64,000 nt of DNA from Pseudomonas sp. GOM7 (lineage in GTDB: Bacteria > Pseudomonadota > Gammaproteobacteria > Pseudomonadales > Pseudomonadaceae). Under the pieces are notes generated by a model. That model saw only the letters and a program-made list of their open reading frames with translations, did not search any database and had not been told where the DNA came from. Shown piece after piece: positions 1 to 8,154 of the stretch. Position 1 is the stretch's first letter, and every line of letters starts with the position of its first letter. The stretch is taken from NCBI RefSeq assembly GCF_026723825.1, contig NZ_CP113519.1, positions 5,084,001 through 5,148,000 of the forward strand, given 5' to 3'. A program made the position numbers and the translations under genes.

Positions 1-342
1 AGCGGCGCCCTGCATGCCGCCCTGTTCATCGATGGGCAAGGCGAGATCCGCCTGTGCCGCGAGGACATCGGCCGCCACAACGCCCTGGACAAACTGATCG
101 GCGCCCTGGCCCGCCAGCGTATCGACACTGCCACCGGCTTCGCCCTGGTCACCAGCCGCTGCAGTCTGGAGCTGCTGCACAAGGCCGTGCGCGCCGGCCT
201 CGGCACTCTCGTCAGCCTGTCGGCGCCCACCGCCCTGACCGTCGAGTGGGCACGCCGCCATCGCCTCAACCTGATCCATCTTCCCCATCACAGTACGCCA
301 CGGGTCTACAGCCCGGCGCCCGTTCCTGAAGAATCCGCATGA
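1..342 (+). CDS. fdhD: FdhD, formate dehydrogenase accessory sulfurtransferase (C-terminal part, cut by window edge)
   Basis: The first 113 codons read in frame from base 1 and end in TGA at 340-342. The segment carries the FdhD C-terminal signature REDIGRHNALDKLIG, then TSRCSLELLHKAV, and the SAPTALTVEWARR block that precedes the family's final strand. FdhD passes sulfur from a cysteine desulfurase to the molybdenum cofactor of formate dehydrogenases in the cytoplasm. The upstream half, including the CxxC sulfur-relay motif, lies outside the window. The stop overlaps the next gene's ATG (ATGA, 339-342), so the two are translationally coupled, consistent with FdhD maturing the oxidoreductase that follows. 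Confidence 0.93.
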   Translation, partial: SGALHAALFIDGQGEIRLCREDIGRHNALDKLIGALARQRIDTATGFALVTSRCSLELLHKAVRAGLGTLVSLSAPTALTVEWARRHRLNLIHLPHHSTPRVYSPAPVPEESA

Positions 343-2669
343 GCCTGCAACCCGTCGACCCGCGTTACAAACCCTACAGCGGCCCCGCCGCCGGCTGGGG
401 TGCGCTGAAGAGCGTCACCCGCTTCTGGCTGGACAGCAAGCAGCCGTTCAAGAACCTGCGCGCCCTGCTCAAGACCAACCAGAATGGCGGCTTCGACTGC
501 CCCGGCTGCGCCTGGGGCGATTCGCCCGAGGACGGCCGCATCAAGTTCTGCGAGAACGGCGCCAAGGCGGTCAACTGGGAAGCCACCAAGCGCCGCGTGG
601 ACGCCAGCTTCTTCGCCCGTTACACGGTCAGCCAACTGCGCGAGCAGAGCGACTACTGGCTCGAATACCAGGGTCGTCTGACGCACCCGATGCGCTACGA
701 CGCCAGCACCGACCGCTACGTGCAGACCTCCTGGGACGAGGCCTTCGCCCTGATCGCCGAGCACCTCAAGGCGCTGCCGAGCCCGGATCAGGCCGAGTTC
801 TACACCTCCGGTCGCGCCAGCAACGAGGCGGCGTACCTCTATCAGTTGTTCGTCCGCGCCTACGGCAGCAACAACTTCCCCGACTGCTCGAACATGTGCC
901 ACGAGGCCAGTGGCGTGGCGCTGATCGAAAGCATCGGAGTCGGCAAGGGCACCGTCACCTTCGCCGACTTCGAGCATGCCGACGCCATCTTCGTGTTCGG
1001 CCAGAACCCCGGCACCAATCACCCGCGCATGCTCGAACCGCTGCGCGAGGCGGTCAAGCGCGGCGCCCAGGTGGTCTGCTTCAACCCGCTCAAGGAGCGC
1101 GGTCTGGAACGTTTCCAGCACCCGCAGCATGCCCTGGAGATGCTCACCAACGGCTCCGAACCGCTCAACACCGCGTTCTTCCGCCCGGCCCTGGGCGGCG
1201 ATATGGCCGCCGTGCGCGGCATCGCCAAGTTCCTCCTGCAATGGGAACGCGAGGCGCAAGCCAAGGGCGAGCCGCCCGTGTTCGACCACGCCTTCATCGC
1301 CGAACACACCGATGGCCTGCAGGCCTATCTGGAGACGGTGGACGCCACCGACTGGCAGCATATCGAGCAGCAATCCGGGCTGCCTCTGGCCGAGATCGAG
1401 CAGGCCGCGCGCATGTACCGCCGCGCCGAGCGGGTGATCATCTGCTGGGCCATGGGCCTGACCCAGCATCACCATTCGGTGCCGACCATCCAGGAAATCG
1501 TCAATCTGCAATTGCTGCGCGGCCAGATCGGCCGCCCCGGTGCCGGCCTGTGCCCAGTGCGCGGCCACAGCAACGTGCAGGGTGACCGCACCATGGGCAT
1601 CAACGAACGCCCGCCGGCAGCATTGCTCGATGCCCTGGAAAAGCGCTTCGGCTTCAGCGTGCCACGCCACGACGGCCACAACACGGTGGAGGCGATCAAC
1701 GCCATGCTCACGGGCCAGGCCAAGGTGTTCATCGGCCTCGGCGGCAACTTCGCCCAGGCCACCCCGGACAGCCCGCGCACCCATCAGGCCCTGATGAACT
1801 GCGCGTTGACCGTGCAGATCAGCACCAAGCTCAACCGCAGCCACCTCACCGTCGGTCACGACGCGCTGATCCTGCCCTGCCTGGGGCGTACCGACATCGA
1901 CCGCCAGGCCAGCGGCCCGCAGGCGGTGACGGTGGAGGACTCGTTCAGCATGATCCACGCCTCCTACGGCCAACTGGAGCCGCTGGCCGGCAGCGACATG
2001 CGCTCGGAGCCGGCCATCGTCGCCGGTATCGCCAAGGCCACCCTGGGCAACCACCCGGTGGACTGGGAGGCGCTGATCGTCGACTACGACCGCATCCGCG
2101 AACTGATCGCCGACACCATCCCAGGCTTTCAGGACTTCAACCGCCGCGTCGCCCATCCCGGCGGCTTCTACCTCGGCAACTCGGCTGGCGCGCGCACCTG
2201 GCAGACCAGCAGCGGGCGCGCCCGGTTCATGGCCCATGCGCTGCCGCAGAGCCTGATCCACGCGCGCATCCGTGACAGCGGCCAGCAACCGGATCTGATC
2301 CTGCAGACCCTGCGTTCGCACGACCAGTACAACACCACCATCTATGGCCTCGACGACCGTTACCGCGGCGTGCGCGGCCAGCGCAACGTGGTCTTCGCCA
2401 ACGAGGTCGATATCCGCCGCCTGGGCCTGAGCCCGGGGCAGAAGGTGGACATGCTGTCACTCTGGGACGACGGCATCGAGCGCAAGGTGGAGGGCTTCAC
2501 CCTGCTGGCCTTTGACATCCCCGCCGGCCAGGCTGCGGCCTACTACCCGGAAACCAACCCGCTGGTGCCGCTGGACAGCTACGGGGTCGGCAGCCACACC
2601 CCGACCAGCAAGTTCGTCGCCATCCGCCTGCTGCCGGCGCAAACGGGCAACCTGCTGGCGGCGAGCTGA
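339..2669 (+). CDS. YdeP/FdhF-type molybdopterin oxidoreductase alpha subunit
   Basis: This 776-residue protein belongs to the formate dehydrogenase alpha-subunit-like family typified by E. coli YdeP. Near the N-terminus it has a short cysteine motif (C54-P-G-C57) in place of the full four-cysteine [4Fe-4S] set of classical formate dehydrogenases. The NMCHEAS block places Cys187-His188 at the site that in FdhF holds the Mo-ligating selenocysteine followed by histidine. The central region carries the conserved GQNPGTNHPR and RGHSNVQGDRT blocks, and the C-terminus has the molydop-binding fold (LQTLRSHDQYNTTIYG). No signal peptide is visible, so it should be cytoplasmic. It starts at an ATG overlapping the fdhD stop. 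The true substrate is unknown; YdeP relatives have been linked to acid resistance rather than proven formate oxidation. Confidence 0.9.
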   Translation: MSLQPVDPRYKPYSGPAAGWGALKSVTRFWLDSKQPFKNLRALLKTNQNGGFDCPGCAWGDSPEDGRIKFCENGAKAVNWEATKRRVDASFFARYTVSQLREQSDYWLEYQGRLTHPMRYDASTDRYVQTSWDEAFALIAEHLKALPSPDQAEFYTSGRASNEAAYLYQLFVRAYGSNNFPDCSNMCHEASGVALIESIGVGKGTVTFADFEHADAIFVFGQNPGTNHPRMLEPLREAVKRGAQVVCFNPLKERGLERFQHPQHALEMLTNGSEPLNTAFFRPALGGDMAAVRGIAKFLLQWEREAQAKGEPPVFDHAFIAEHTDGLQAYLETVDATDWQHIEQQSGLPLAEIEQAARMYRRAERVIICWAMGLTQHHHSVPTIQEIVNLQLLRGQIGRPGAGLCPVRGHSNVQGDRTMGINERPPAALLDALEKRFGFSVPRHDGHNTVEAINAMLTGQAKVFIGLGGNFAQATPDSPRTHQALMNCALTVQISTKLNRSHLTVGHDALILPCLGRTDIDRQASGPQAVTVEDSFSMIHASYGQLEPLAGSDMRSEPAIVAGIAKATLGNHPVDWEALIVDYDRIRELIADTIPGFQDFNRRVAHPGGFYLGNSAGARTWQTSSGRARFMAHALPQSLIHARIRDSGQQPDLILQTLRSHDQYNTTIYGLDDRYRGVRGQRNVVFANEVDIRRLGLSPGQKVDMLSLWDDGIERKVEGFTLLAFDIPAGQAAAYYPETNPLVPLDSYGVGSHTPTSKFVAIRLLPAQTGNLLAAS

Positions 2670-2746
2670 CGGGAGGCGCGGAACCTCGCTCGGGGCCAGC
2701 AGGTCAATGGCATGACGCCGAAACACGGCTCCCTGACGAGGTTTTC

Positions 2747-3184
2747 ATGAAGTCACTGCAACTCTTCTTCCTTTCCCTGGGCATCGGTAGTGGCGGCTAC
2801 GCTTTCGCCGACAATACCGAGGCCGGTCTGGGCGGCGCATTGGGTGGTGTGGTCGGCGCGATGGTTGGCCAGCAGGTCGGCGGCAATACTGGCGCGGCGG
2901 TGGGTGCGGGCTTGGGCGGCGCAGCCGGCAGCATGGTCGGTGCGGATCGCCGCAGCCGCACCGAAGCAGCCATTGGCGGCGGCCTGGGCGCGGCGGGCGG
3001 CAATGTGCTCGGCCAGCAGGTCGGTGGCAATACCGGCGGCCTGGTCGGAGCCGCCGTCGGTGGCGGCGCCGGCGGGGCGCTGGGCAACCACATGGGCAAC
3101 GCCAGCTACGACGACGATCGGCGTGGCAAGCACCACCACGGCAAGAAGCATCGCCACGGCAAGAAACACTGGCATCGTCGCTGA
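2747..3184 (+). CDS. Glycine-zipper secreted protein with His/Lys-rich tail
   Basis: The 145-residue product has a signal peptide (about residues 1-21, ending ...GYAFA) and then two copies of a glycine-zipper segment, each containing GQQVGGNTG. The last ~20 residues are almost entirely His, Lys, Arg and Gly (pattern HHHGKKHRHGKKHWH). Glycine zippers usually insert in or pack against the outer membrane, as in the glycine-zipper-2TM/OmpA-like lipoprotein group, but there is no lipobox here. A GAGG ribosome binding site lies 5 bases before the ATG. The His-rich tail could bind metal or the cell surface, which is inference. A GC-rich hairpin follows at 3194-3221. The specific function is unknown. 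Confidence 0.8.
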   Translation: MKSLQLFFLSLGIGSGGYAFADNTEAGLGGALGGVVGAMVGQQVGGNTGAAVGAGLGGAAGSMVGADRRSRTEAAIGGGLGAAGGNVLGQQVGGNTGGLVGAAVGGGAGGALGNHMGNASYDDDRRGKHHHGKKHRHGKKHWHRR

Positions 3185-3193
3185 TGTGTCAGT

Positions 3194-3230
3194 GCGGGCC
3201 GACCGCGCAAGGCCGGCCCGCGTTTATCCC
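3194..3230. terminator. Hairpin between convergent genes, possible shared terminator
   Basis: An 8-bp perfect stem pairs GCGGGCCG (3194-3201) with CGGCCCGC (3214-3221), followed by GTTTATCCC. It lies between the stop of the glycine-zipper gene and the stop of the convergent thioesterase gene. The T-run is short, so rho-independent function is only plausible. Confidence 0.45.
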
Positions 3231-3661
3231 TCGCTCAGCAGACGCTGCAACGCCGCTCTCAGGCTCGCCGGCATACTGACCGGCCGGTTGCTCGAACGAT
3301 CCACGAATACGTGCACGAAGCGCCCGGCGGCACAGGCCTGTTCCTCGCCGACCTTGAAGATCGCCAACTCGTACTGCACCGAACTGTTACCCAGCTTGCC
3401 AACGCGCAGCCCGACCTCGATGGCCTCGGGGAAGGCAATGGAAGCGAAGTAGTCGCAGGCCGAGCTGACCACGAAACCCACCACCTCGCCTTCATGAATA
3501 TCCAGCCCACCTTCGGCGATCAGGTAGGCATTCACCGCGCTGTCGAAGTAGCTGTAATAGGTGACGTTGTTGACGTGGCCATAGATGTCGTTGTCGTGCC
3601 AGCGCGTGGTGATCGGCTGGAAGTGGCGGTAGTCGCCACGCAGGTGTTGAGGTTGGCTCAT
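3224..3661 (-). CDS. YbgC-type acyl-CoA thioesterase (4HBT hot-dog fold)
   Basis: The chosen start, ATG at 3659-3661, gives 145 residues and has AGGACT upstream; a longer open frame extends into a repeat and is unlikely. The hot-dog motif RWHDNDIYGHVNN contains the conserved aspartate (D) seven residues before the HxN of 4-hydroxybenzoyl-CoA-thioesterase-like enzymes. These hydrolyse short or aromatic acyl-CoAs in the cytoplasm. It is the last gene of a minus-strand block with an alcohol dehydrogenase and two beta-oxidation enzymes, so a role in acyl-CoA recycling during catabolism is reasonable. An inverted repeat separates it from the upstream gene, so co-transcription is uncertain. Confidence 0.88.
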   Translation of the reverse strand: MSQPQHLRGDYRHFQPITTRWHDNDIYGHVNNVTYYSYFDSAVNAYLIAEGGLDIHEGEVVGFVVSSACDYFASIAFPEAIEVGLRVGKLGNSSVQYELAIFKVGEEQACAAGRFVHVFVDRSSNRPVSMPASLRAALQRLLSEG

Positions 3662-3683
3662 CGAGAGTCCTTTTGGATGGCAT

Positions 3684-3728
3684 GGTGCGCGCGGCGCACG
3701 CCGACATGTAGGGTGCGCCGCGCGCACC
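3684..3728. repeat. REP-like palindrome, GGTGCGC family, copy 1
   Basis: Two 15-bp arms, GGTGCGCGCGGCGCA and its exact complement, are separated by about 15 bases containing TGTAGGG. The same GGTGCGC...GCGCACC cores recur near 4972, 15854, 31784 and 31886. It lies between the alcohol dehydrogenase stop and the thioesterase start on the same strand. Confidence 0.8.
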
Positions 3729-3743
3729 AGCGGCAATCTCGCG

Positions 3744-4907
3744 TCAATAGGCAGCCTGGTAAATGGCCAGCGCCTGCTGCTCGTTCATCTCGCGCGGGTT
3801 GTTCACCAGCAGGCGCTGCTGCAGCATGGCGTCCGCCGCCAGTGTCGGCAACATGGCCTCGCTCACCCCGGCATCGCGTAGGCGCGTCGGCAGGCCGCTG
3901 CGTTGGCTGAAAGCGGCCAGGGCCTCGATCAGTTGCTCGGTCTGCGCCACCGCACTGCCTGCACGCAGGCGTTCGCCCAAAACCAACGGCGCCAGCTCGG
4001 CATACAGCGGCGCGGCGGCGGGCGCATTGAAGGCCAGCACCTGCGGCAGCACCAGGGCGTTGGACAACCCATGAGGGATATGGAAGTGGCCACCCAGGGG
4101 ATAGGCCAGGGCATGCACCGCCGCCACAGGCGCATTGGCGAAGGCCTGGCCGGCCAGGCAGGCGCCGAGCAGCATGGCCTGGCGCGCCTCGCGGTTGCCG
4201 CCGTTGTGCACCACCTCATCGAGATTGGCCGCCAGCAGACGCAGCGCCTCACGCGCCAGCAGGTCGGAAAGCGGGTTCTTCTTCAGTGCACTGGTGTAGG
4301 CCTCGATGGCATGCACCATGGCGTCGATGCCGGTGGCCGCAGTGACCGCCGCTGGCAGGCCGAGGGTCAGGTCGGCGTCGAGCAGGGCCAGATCGGGCAG
4401 CAGCAGCGGCGACACCACACCCATCTTGGTGGTTTCGCCGGTGGTGACGATGGCGATGGGCGTCACCTCGGAGCCGGTACCGGCGGTGGTCGGCACCTGG
4501 ATCAGCGGCAGGCGCCGGCCACGGGCATTGCCGACGCCATAGATATCACCCAACGCCTGAGCACAGTCGGGATGCGCCAGCAGCGCCACCAGCTTGGCCA
4601 CGTCCATCGAGCTGCCGCCACCGAAGCCGACCACCAGCTCCGCCCGCATCTCCCGGGCCTGTGCCACGGCCGTCAGCACCACGGCCTCGGGCGGGTCGGC
4701 CAGCACCTGGTCAAACACCTGCACGGCCATGCCAGCGCGGGTGAAGCCCGGCAACAGTGGTTCAAGCAGGCCCAGCCGGGTGATGCCGGGGTCGGTGACG
4801 ATCAGCACGCGCTGGGCGCCGCGCTCGCGGCAAAGTTCGGCCAGGCGCAGGCTGGCGCCGGATTCGCAAAGCATCTGCGCGGTGGTGGCGAAGCTGAAGG
4901 GATGCAT
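3744..4907 (-). CDS. Iron-containing alcohol dehydrogenase
   Basis: Starting at ATG 4905-4907, preceded by AGGAG, the product is 387 residues, the usual length for group III Fe-dependent alcohol dehydrogenases. It has the NAD-binding GGGSSMD motif (residues 96-102), GTGSEVTP, and the metal-site region with HAIEAY and HALAYPLGGHFHIPHG providing the conserved histidines. These cytoplasmic enzymes interconvert alcohols and aldehydes with NAD(P). Its neighbours on the same strand are acyl-CoA catabolism genes, suggesting it feeds an alcohol-derived acid into them. Palindromic repeats on both sides may separate its mRNA from the rest. Confidence 0.92.
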   Translation of the reverse strand: MHPFSFATTAQMLCESGASLRLAELCRERGAQRVLIVTDPGITRLGLLEPLLPGFTRAGMAVQVFDQVLADPPEAVVLTAVAQAREMRAELVVGFGGGSSMDVAKLVALLAHPDCAQALGDIYGVGNARGRRLPLIQVPTTAGTGSEVTPIAIVTTGETTKMGVVSPLLLPDLALLDADLTLGLPAAVTAATGIDAMVHAIEAYTSALKKNPLSDLLAREALRLLAANLDEVVHNGGNREARQAMLLGACLAGQAFANAPVAAVHALAYPLGGHFHIPHGLSNALVLPQVLAFNAPAAAPLYAELAPLVLGERLRAGSAVAQTEQLIEALAAFSQRSGLPTRLRDAGVSEAMLPTLAADAMLQQRLLVNNPREMNEQQALAIYQAAY

Positions 4908-4925
4908 GGGATTGCTCCTCTTGTT

Positions 4926-4947
4926 GTAGCCCGGATGCAATCCGGGG
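4926..4947. repeat. REP-like palindrome, GTAGCCCGGATGCAATCC family, copy 1
   Basis: The sequence reads GTAGCCCGGATGCAATCC and continues GGGG. It is an imperfect hairpin (CCCGGAT/ATCCGGG). The same unit occurs at 57729-57749, inverted at 57758-57778, and as a partial copy near 31853-31878. It lies just upstream of the alcohol dehydrogenase. Confidence 0.8.
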
Positions 4948-4971
4948 TTGATCGTGCAATCGGTGGCGGAT

Positions 4972-5017
4972 GGTGCGCACAGCGCACCCTACTTCTGTAG
5001 GGTGCGCCGCGCGCACC
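4972..5017. repeat. REP-like palindrome, GGTGCGC family, copy 2
   Basis: This copy contains GGTGCGCACAGCGCACCCTA and then the inverted unit TAGGGTGCGCCGCGCGCACC, so it is a head-to-head pair. It ends 12 bases before the stop of the acyl-CoA dehydrogenase gene on the minus strand and could form a 3'-end hairpin in that mRNA. Confidence 0.8.
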
Positions 5018-5028
5018 AATCACCCACG

Positions 5029-6819
5029 TTAGAAGGCGAAGCTGTCCTCGGCCATGGCCATCAGACACCCCGCTCCACCCAACAGCGCCTCGCGGTGCGC
5101 GCTGGCGCGCGGCAGCATGCGGCGCAGGTAGAACTCGGCGCTGTGCAGCTTGGCCTGGTAAAAGTCCGCCTCGCCGCTGCCCGCGTCCAGCACATCCTGC
5201 GCCCGCGCCGCAGCCTGCAGCCAGAAGCCGGCCAGCAGCACATAGGCAGAGTACTGGAGAAAATCCACCGAAATGGCACCGATCTCCTGCGGATCGCGCT
5301 GGCAGGCGGCAATCACGTCACTGCTCAGTTCACGCCATTCGCCCAGGCGGGCCTGCACGACGGTCGCCATTTCCTTCAGCGCCGGGCGCGAGGCCTGGAC
5401 ATCGCACAGTGCGCTGAACTCGCCCTGCAGGGCACTCAATTCGGCGCCACCATCAGCCAGCAATTTGCGGCGGATATAGTCCAGTGCCTGGATGCCATTG
5501 GTGCCTTCATAGAGCTGGGTGATGCGGCTGTCGCGCATCAGTTGCTCCATGCCCCACTCACGAATGAAGCCGTGGCCGCCATAAACTTGCACAGCATGGC
5601 TGGCCACTTCCTGGCCCATGTCGGTGAAGAACGCCTTGACGATGGGAATCAGCAGCGCCGCGCGCTTGCCGGCCGCCTTGCGTGCCTCGGGCAAGTCGGC
5701 GCCGTGCTCCAGGTCGAGCTGGCGCGCGGTATAAGCGGCCAGCATGCGGCAGCCTTCGACCAGGGTCTTCTGGGTCAGCAGCATACGCCGCACGTCAGGG
5801 TGAACGATGATCGGGTCGGCCGCCTTGTCCGGCGCCTGCACCCCTGCCAGCCCACGCGATTGCAAACGCTCGCGGGCGTAGCGTAGCGCACCCTGGAAGG
5901 CCGCCTCGCCTATGCCCAAACCCTGCAGGCCGACCTGAAAGCGCGCGTCGTTCATCATGGTGAACATGCAGGCCAGGCCCTGGTTGGCCTCGCCCACCAG
6001 CCAGCCCGTGGCACCGTCGAAGTTCATCACGCAGGTGGAGGCGCCCTTGATGCCCATCTTGTGCTCGATGGCGCCGCAACTCAGGGCGTTGCGTTCACCC
6101 GGCGCACCCTCGGCAGTGGGCAGGAACTTGGGCACCAGCAGCAGGCTGATGCCCTTCACCCCGGCCGGCGCATCCGGCAGGCGTGCCAGCACCAGGTGGA
6201 TGATGTTCTCCGACAGATCCTGCTCGCCGCCGCTGATGAAAATCTTGTTGCCGGTAACCCGGTAGCTGCCGTCGGCCTGTGGCTCGGCGCGGGTGCGCAG
6301 CAGGGCCAGGTCGGTGCCGGCCTGCGGCTCGGTCAGGCACATGGTGCCGGTCCACTGACCGCTGACCAGCTTGTCCAGATATTGCTGCTTCAGCGTTTCG
6401 CTGCCGTGCTTGTGCAACGCCAGCACGGCGCTCTCGGTCAGCCCGGAGTAGATGCGGAAAGACAGCGACGCGCCCATCAGCATCTCATGGAAGGCAAAGG
6501 CCACCAGTTGCGGGAAGCCCTGACCGCCATATTCCACCGGCCCGGTCATGCTCGCCCAGCCGTTATCCACGTACTGCCGGTAGGCCTCGGCGAAACCCTT
6601 GGGCGTGCTGACCTGGCCGTTCTCCAGGTGGCAGCCCTCTTCGTCGCTGTTGCGATTGAGCGGGGCTATCTCGCCAGCGGCGAATGCCGCCGCTTCTTCC
6701 AGCACGCCGTCGATCAGCTCGCGATCCAGGCCGTTGCCCAGGCGCTGGCAGTGCTCCGCTGCATCGAAGAGTTCGTGCAACACGAAGCGCATATCGCGCA
6801 ATGGTGCCTGATAGCTCAT
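5029..6819 (-). CDS. Acyl-CoA dehydrogenase, DmdC-like 600-residue class
   Basis: The 596-residue protein starts MSYQAPLRDMRFVLHELF, typical of the long acyl-CoA dehydrogenase class that includes 3-methylmercaptopropionyl-CoA dehydrogenase. It has the FAD-binding CLTEPQAGTD block (161-170), the catalytic glutamate in LYEGTNGIQ (E438), and the extra C-terminal domain of this class. It oxidises an acyl-CoA to the 2-enoyl-CoA and passes electrons to electron-transfer flavoprotein. The ATG overlaps the stop of the preceding 3-hydroxyacyl-CoA dehydrogenase gene by ATGA, and AGGAGG lies 7 bases before it, so the two form an operon. The actual acyl substrate cannot be read from sequence. Confidence 0.9.
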   Translation of the reverse strand: MSYQAPLRDMRFVLHELFDAAEHCQRLGNGLDRELIDGVLEEAAAFAAGEIAPLNRNSDEEGCHLENGQVSTPKGFAEAYRQYVDNGWASMTGPVEYGGQGFPQLVAFAFHEMLMGASLSFRIYSGLTESAVLALHKHGSETLKQQYLDKLVSGQWTGTMCLTEPQAGTDLALLRTRAEPQADGSYRVTGNKIFISGGEQDLSENIIHLVLARLPDAPAGVKGISLLLVPKFLPTAEGAPGERNALSCGAIEHKMGIKGASTCVMNFDGATGWLVGEANQGLACMFTMMNDARFQVGLQGLGIGEAAFQGALRYARERLQSRGLAGVQAPDKAADPIIVHPDVRRMLLTQKTLVEGCRMLAAYTARQLDLEHGADLPEARKAAGKRAALLIPIVKAFFTDMGQEVASHAVQVYGGHGFIREWGMEQLMRDSRITQLYEGTNGIQALDYIRRKLLADGGAELSALQGEFSALCDVQASRPALKEMATVVQARLGEWRELSSDVIAACQRDPQEIGAISVDFLQYSAYVLLAGFWLQAAARAQDVLDAGSGEADFYQAKLHSAEFYLRRMLPRASAHREALLGGAGCLMAMAEDSFAF

Positions 6820-8057
6820 ACCTGGCCCTCCTGTACGTCACTGAAACGCTTGTTGTCGCTGGCCAGGCGCTCGATCAGCGCCGCCGGCTGCCAGTGTGCG
6901 CCGAAACGTTCGGCCAGGTGCAACAGGCGCTGACGGATGGCCGCGACGCCCTCGCCATCGGCCCAAGCCATCGGCCCGCCGCGCTCGGCAGGGAAGCCGT
7001 AGCCATTGAGGTAGACCAGATCGATGTCGTGGCTATTGGCAGCGATCTTCTCTTCGAGAATCTTCGCCCCCTCGTTGACCAGCGCCAGCAGGCAGCGCTC
7101 GAGAATCTCCTCGTTATCGATGTCACGACGGGCGAAGCCCAGGCGCTCGGCCTCGGCCTGCACCAGGGCGTCCACCTCGGGGTCATGCTCGGCCTGGCGG
7201 CTGCCTGGTGCGTAGAGGTAGTAGCCCTTGCCGCTCTTCTGGCCGAAGCGGCCCAGCTCACAGAGGCGGTTGTCCACTTGCACCGCTGGGTCGTCCTGGC
7301 CCTGGCCGGCCAGCTCGCGGGCACGCCATTCCAGGTCGATACCGACCACGTCGTACATGCGGAACGGCCCCATGGCGAAGCCGAAGCCCTGCAAGGCAGC
7401 GTCCACCTGATGCGGCCAGGCGCCTTCGAGCAGCAGCATGCGCGCCTCGCGCACGTAGGTGTGCAGCATGCGATTGCCGATGAAACCGTGGCAGTTGCCG
7501 GCCACCACCGCCACCTTGCCCATGCGCGCGCCCAGTTCCTGAGCGGCCTCGAGCACGGCCGGCGCAGTCCTGGCACCGCGCACGATTTCCAGCAGTTTCA
7601 TGATGTGCGCCGGGCTGAAGAAGTGCAGACCCAGCACGAATTCCGGCCGCGAGGTGACGGCGGCGATGGCGTCGATATCCAGCGCCGAGGTATTGCTGGC
7701 GAGGATGGCGCCGGGCTTCATCACCGCGTCCAGCTCACGGAAGATGCTTTGCTTGAGTTCGAGGTTCTCGTACACCGCCTCGATCACCAGGTCGGCCTCG
7801 GCCAGCGCCGCGTAGCCGTCCACGGCCTCGACGCGCGCGCGCCGCGCTGCGGCCTCGGCCGAGTCGATACGGCCCTTGGCGACGTTGTGCGCCCAGGTTT
7901 GCTCGGCCATCTCCAGGCCGGCCTCGACCATCTGTGGGTTGTTGTCCAGCCACAGCACGCGCAGGCCGGCATTGGCCAGGCTGATGACGATACCGCGGCC
8001 CATGGTGCCGGCGCCGATCACGGCGGCACAGCGAAGCGGCGAGACGATGTTGTTCAT
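6816..8057 (-). CDS. 3-hydroxyacyl-CoA dehydrogenase (stand-alone, 413 residues)
   Basis: The start at ATG 8055-8057 has GAGAGGAA upstream and immediately precedes the Rossmann motif VIGAGTMGRG (13-22). The catalytic histidine-glutamate segment is HFFSPAHIMKLLEI (145-158), and QKSGKGYYLY marks the first C-terminal domain; a second, duplicated C-terminal domain follows, as in FadB. Unlike FadB, there is no fused enoyl-CoA hydratase. It oxidises 3-hydroxyacyl-CoA with NAD+ in beta-oxidation. It is the first gene of a two-gene operon with the acyl-CoA dehydrogenase and is divergent from a LysR regulator that is its likely controller. Confidence 0.92.
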   Translation of the reverse strand: MNNIVSPLRCAAVIGAGTMGRGIVISLANAGLRVLWLDNNPQMVEAGLEMAEQTWAHNVAKGRIDSAEAAARRARVEAVDGYAALAEADLVIEAVYENLELKQSIFRELDAVMKPGAILASNTSALDIDAIAAVTSRPEFVLGLHFFSPAHIMKLLEIVRGARTAPAVLEAAQELGARMGKVAVVAGNCHGFIGNRMLHTYVREARMLLLEGAWPHQVDAALQGFGFAMGPFRMYDVVGIDLEWRARELAGQGQDDPAVQVDNRLCELGRFGQKSGKGYYLYAPGSRQAEHDPEVDALVQAEAERLGFARRDIDNEEILERCLLALVNEGAKILEEKIAANSHDIDLVYLNGYGFPAERGGPMAWADGEGVAAIRQRLLHLAERFGAHWQPAALIERLASDNKRFSDVQEGQV

Positions 8058-8154
8058 TGTTGTTCCTCTCGAAAGGCGCCCAGAAGCTTGGGTCACCATA
8101 AGCAAGCGGCTACTATTTTTGAAATTTAGTCTTGTGATACGACGTATTCAGTAG
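8058..8154. promoter_or_regulatory. Divergent promoter region, beta-oxidation operon / LysR gene
   Basis: The 97 bases between the divergent starts include an AT-rich stretch, TACTATTTTTGAAATTTAGT, unlike the surrounding GC-rich sequence. LysR regulators normally bind such shared regions at T-N11-A sites. I cannot assign -35/-10 boxes with confidence. Confidence 0.5.

Noticed and set aside
306..2321. Very long open frame antisense to the molybdopterin oxidoreductase
   Set aside because: It mirrors the sense gene in high-GC DNA, has no ribosome site or family resemblance, and the sense protein is clear.
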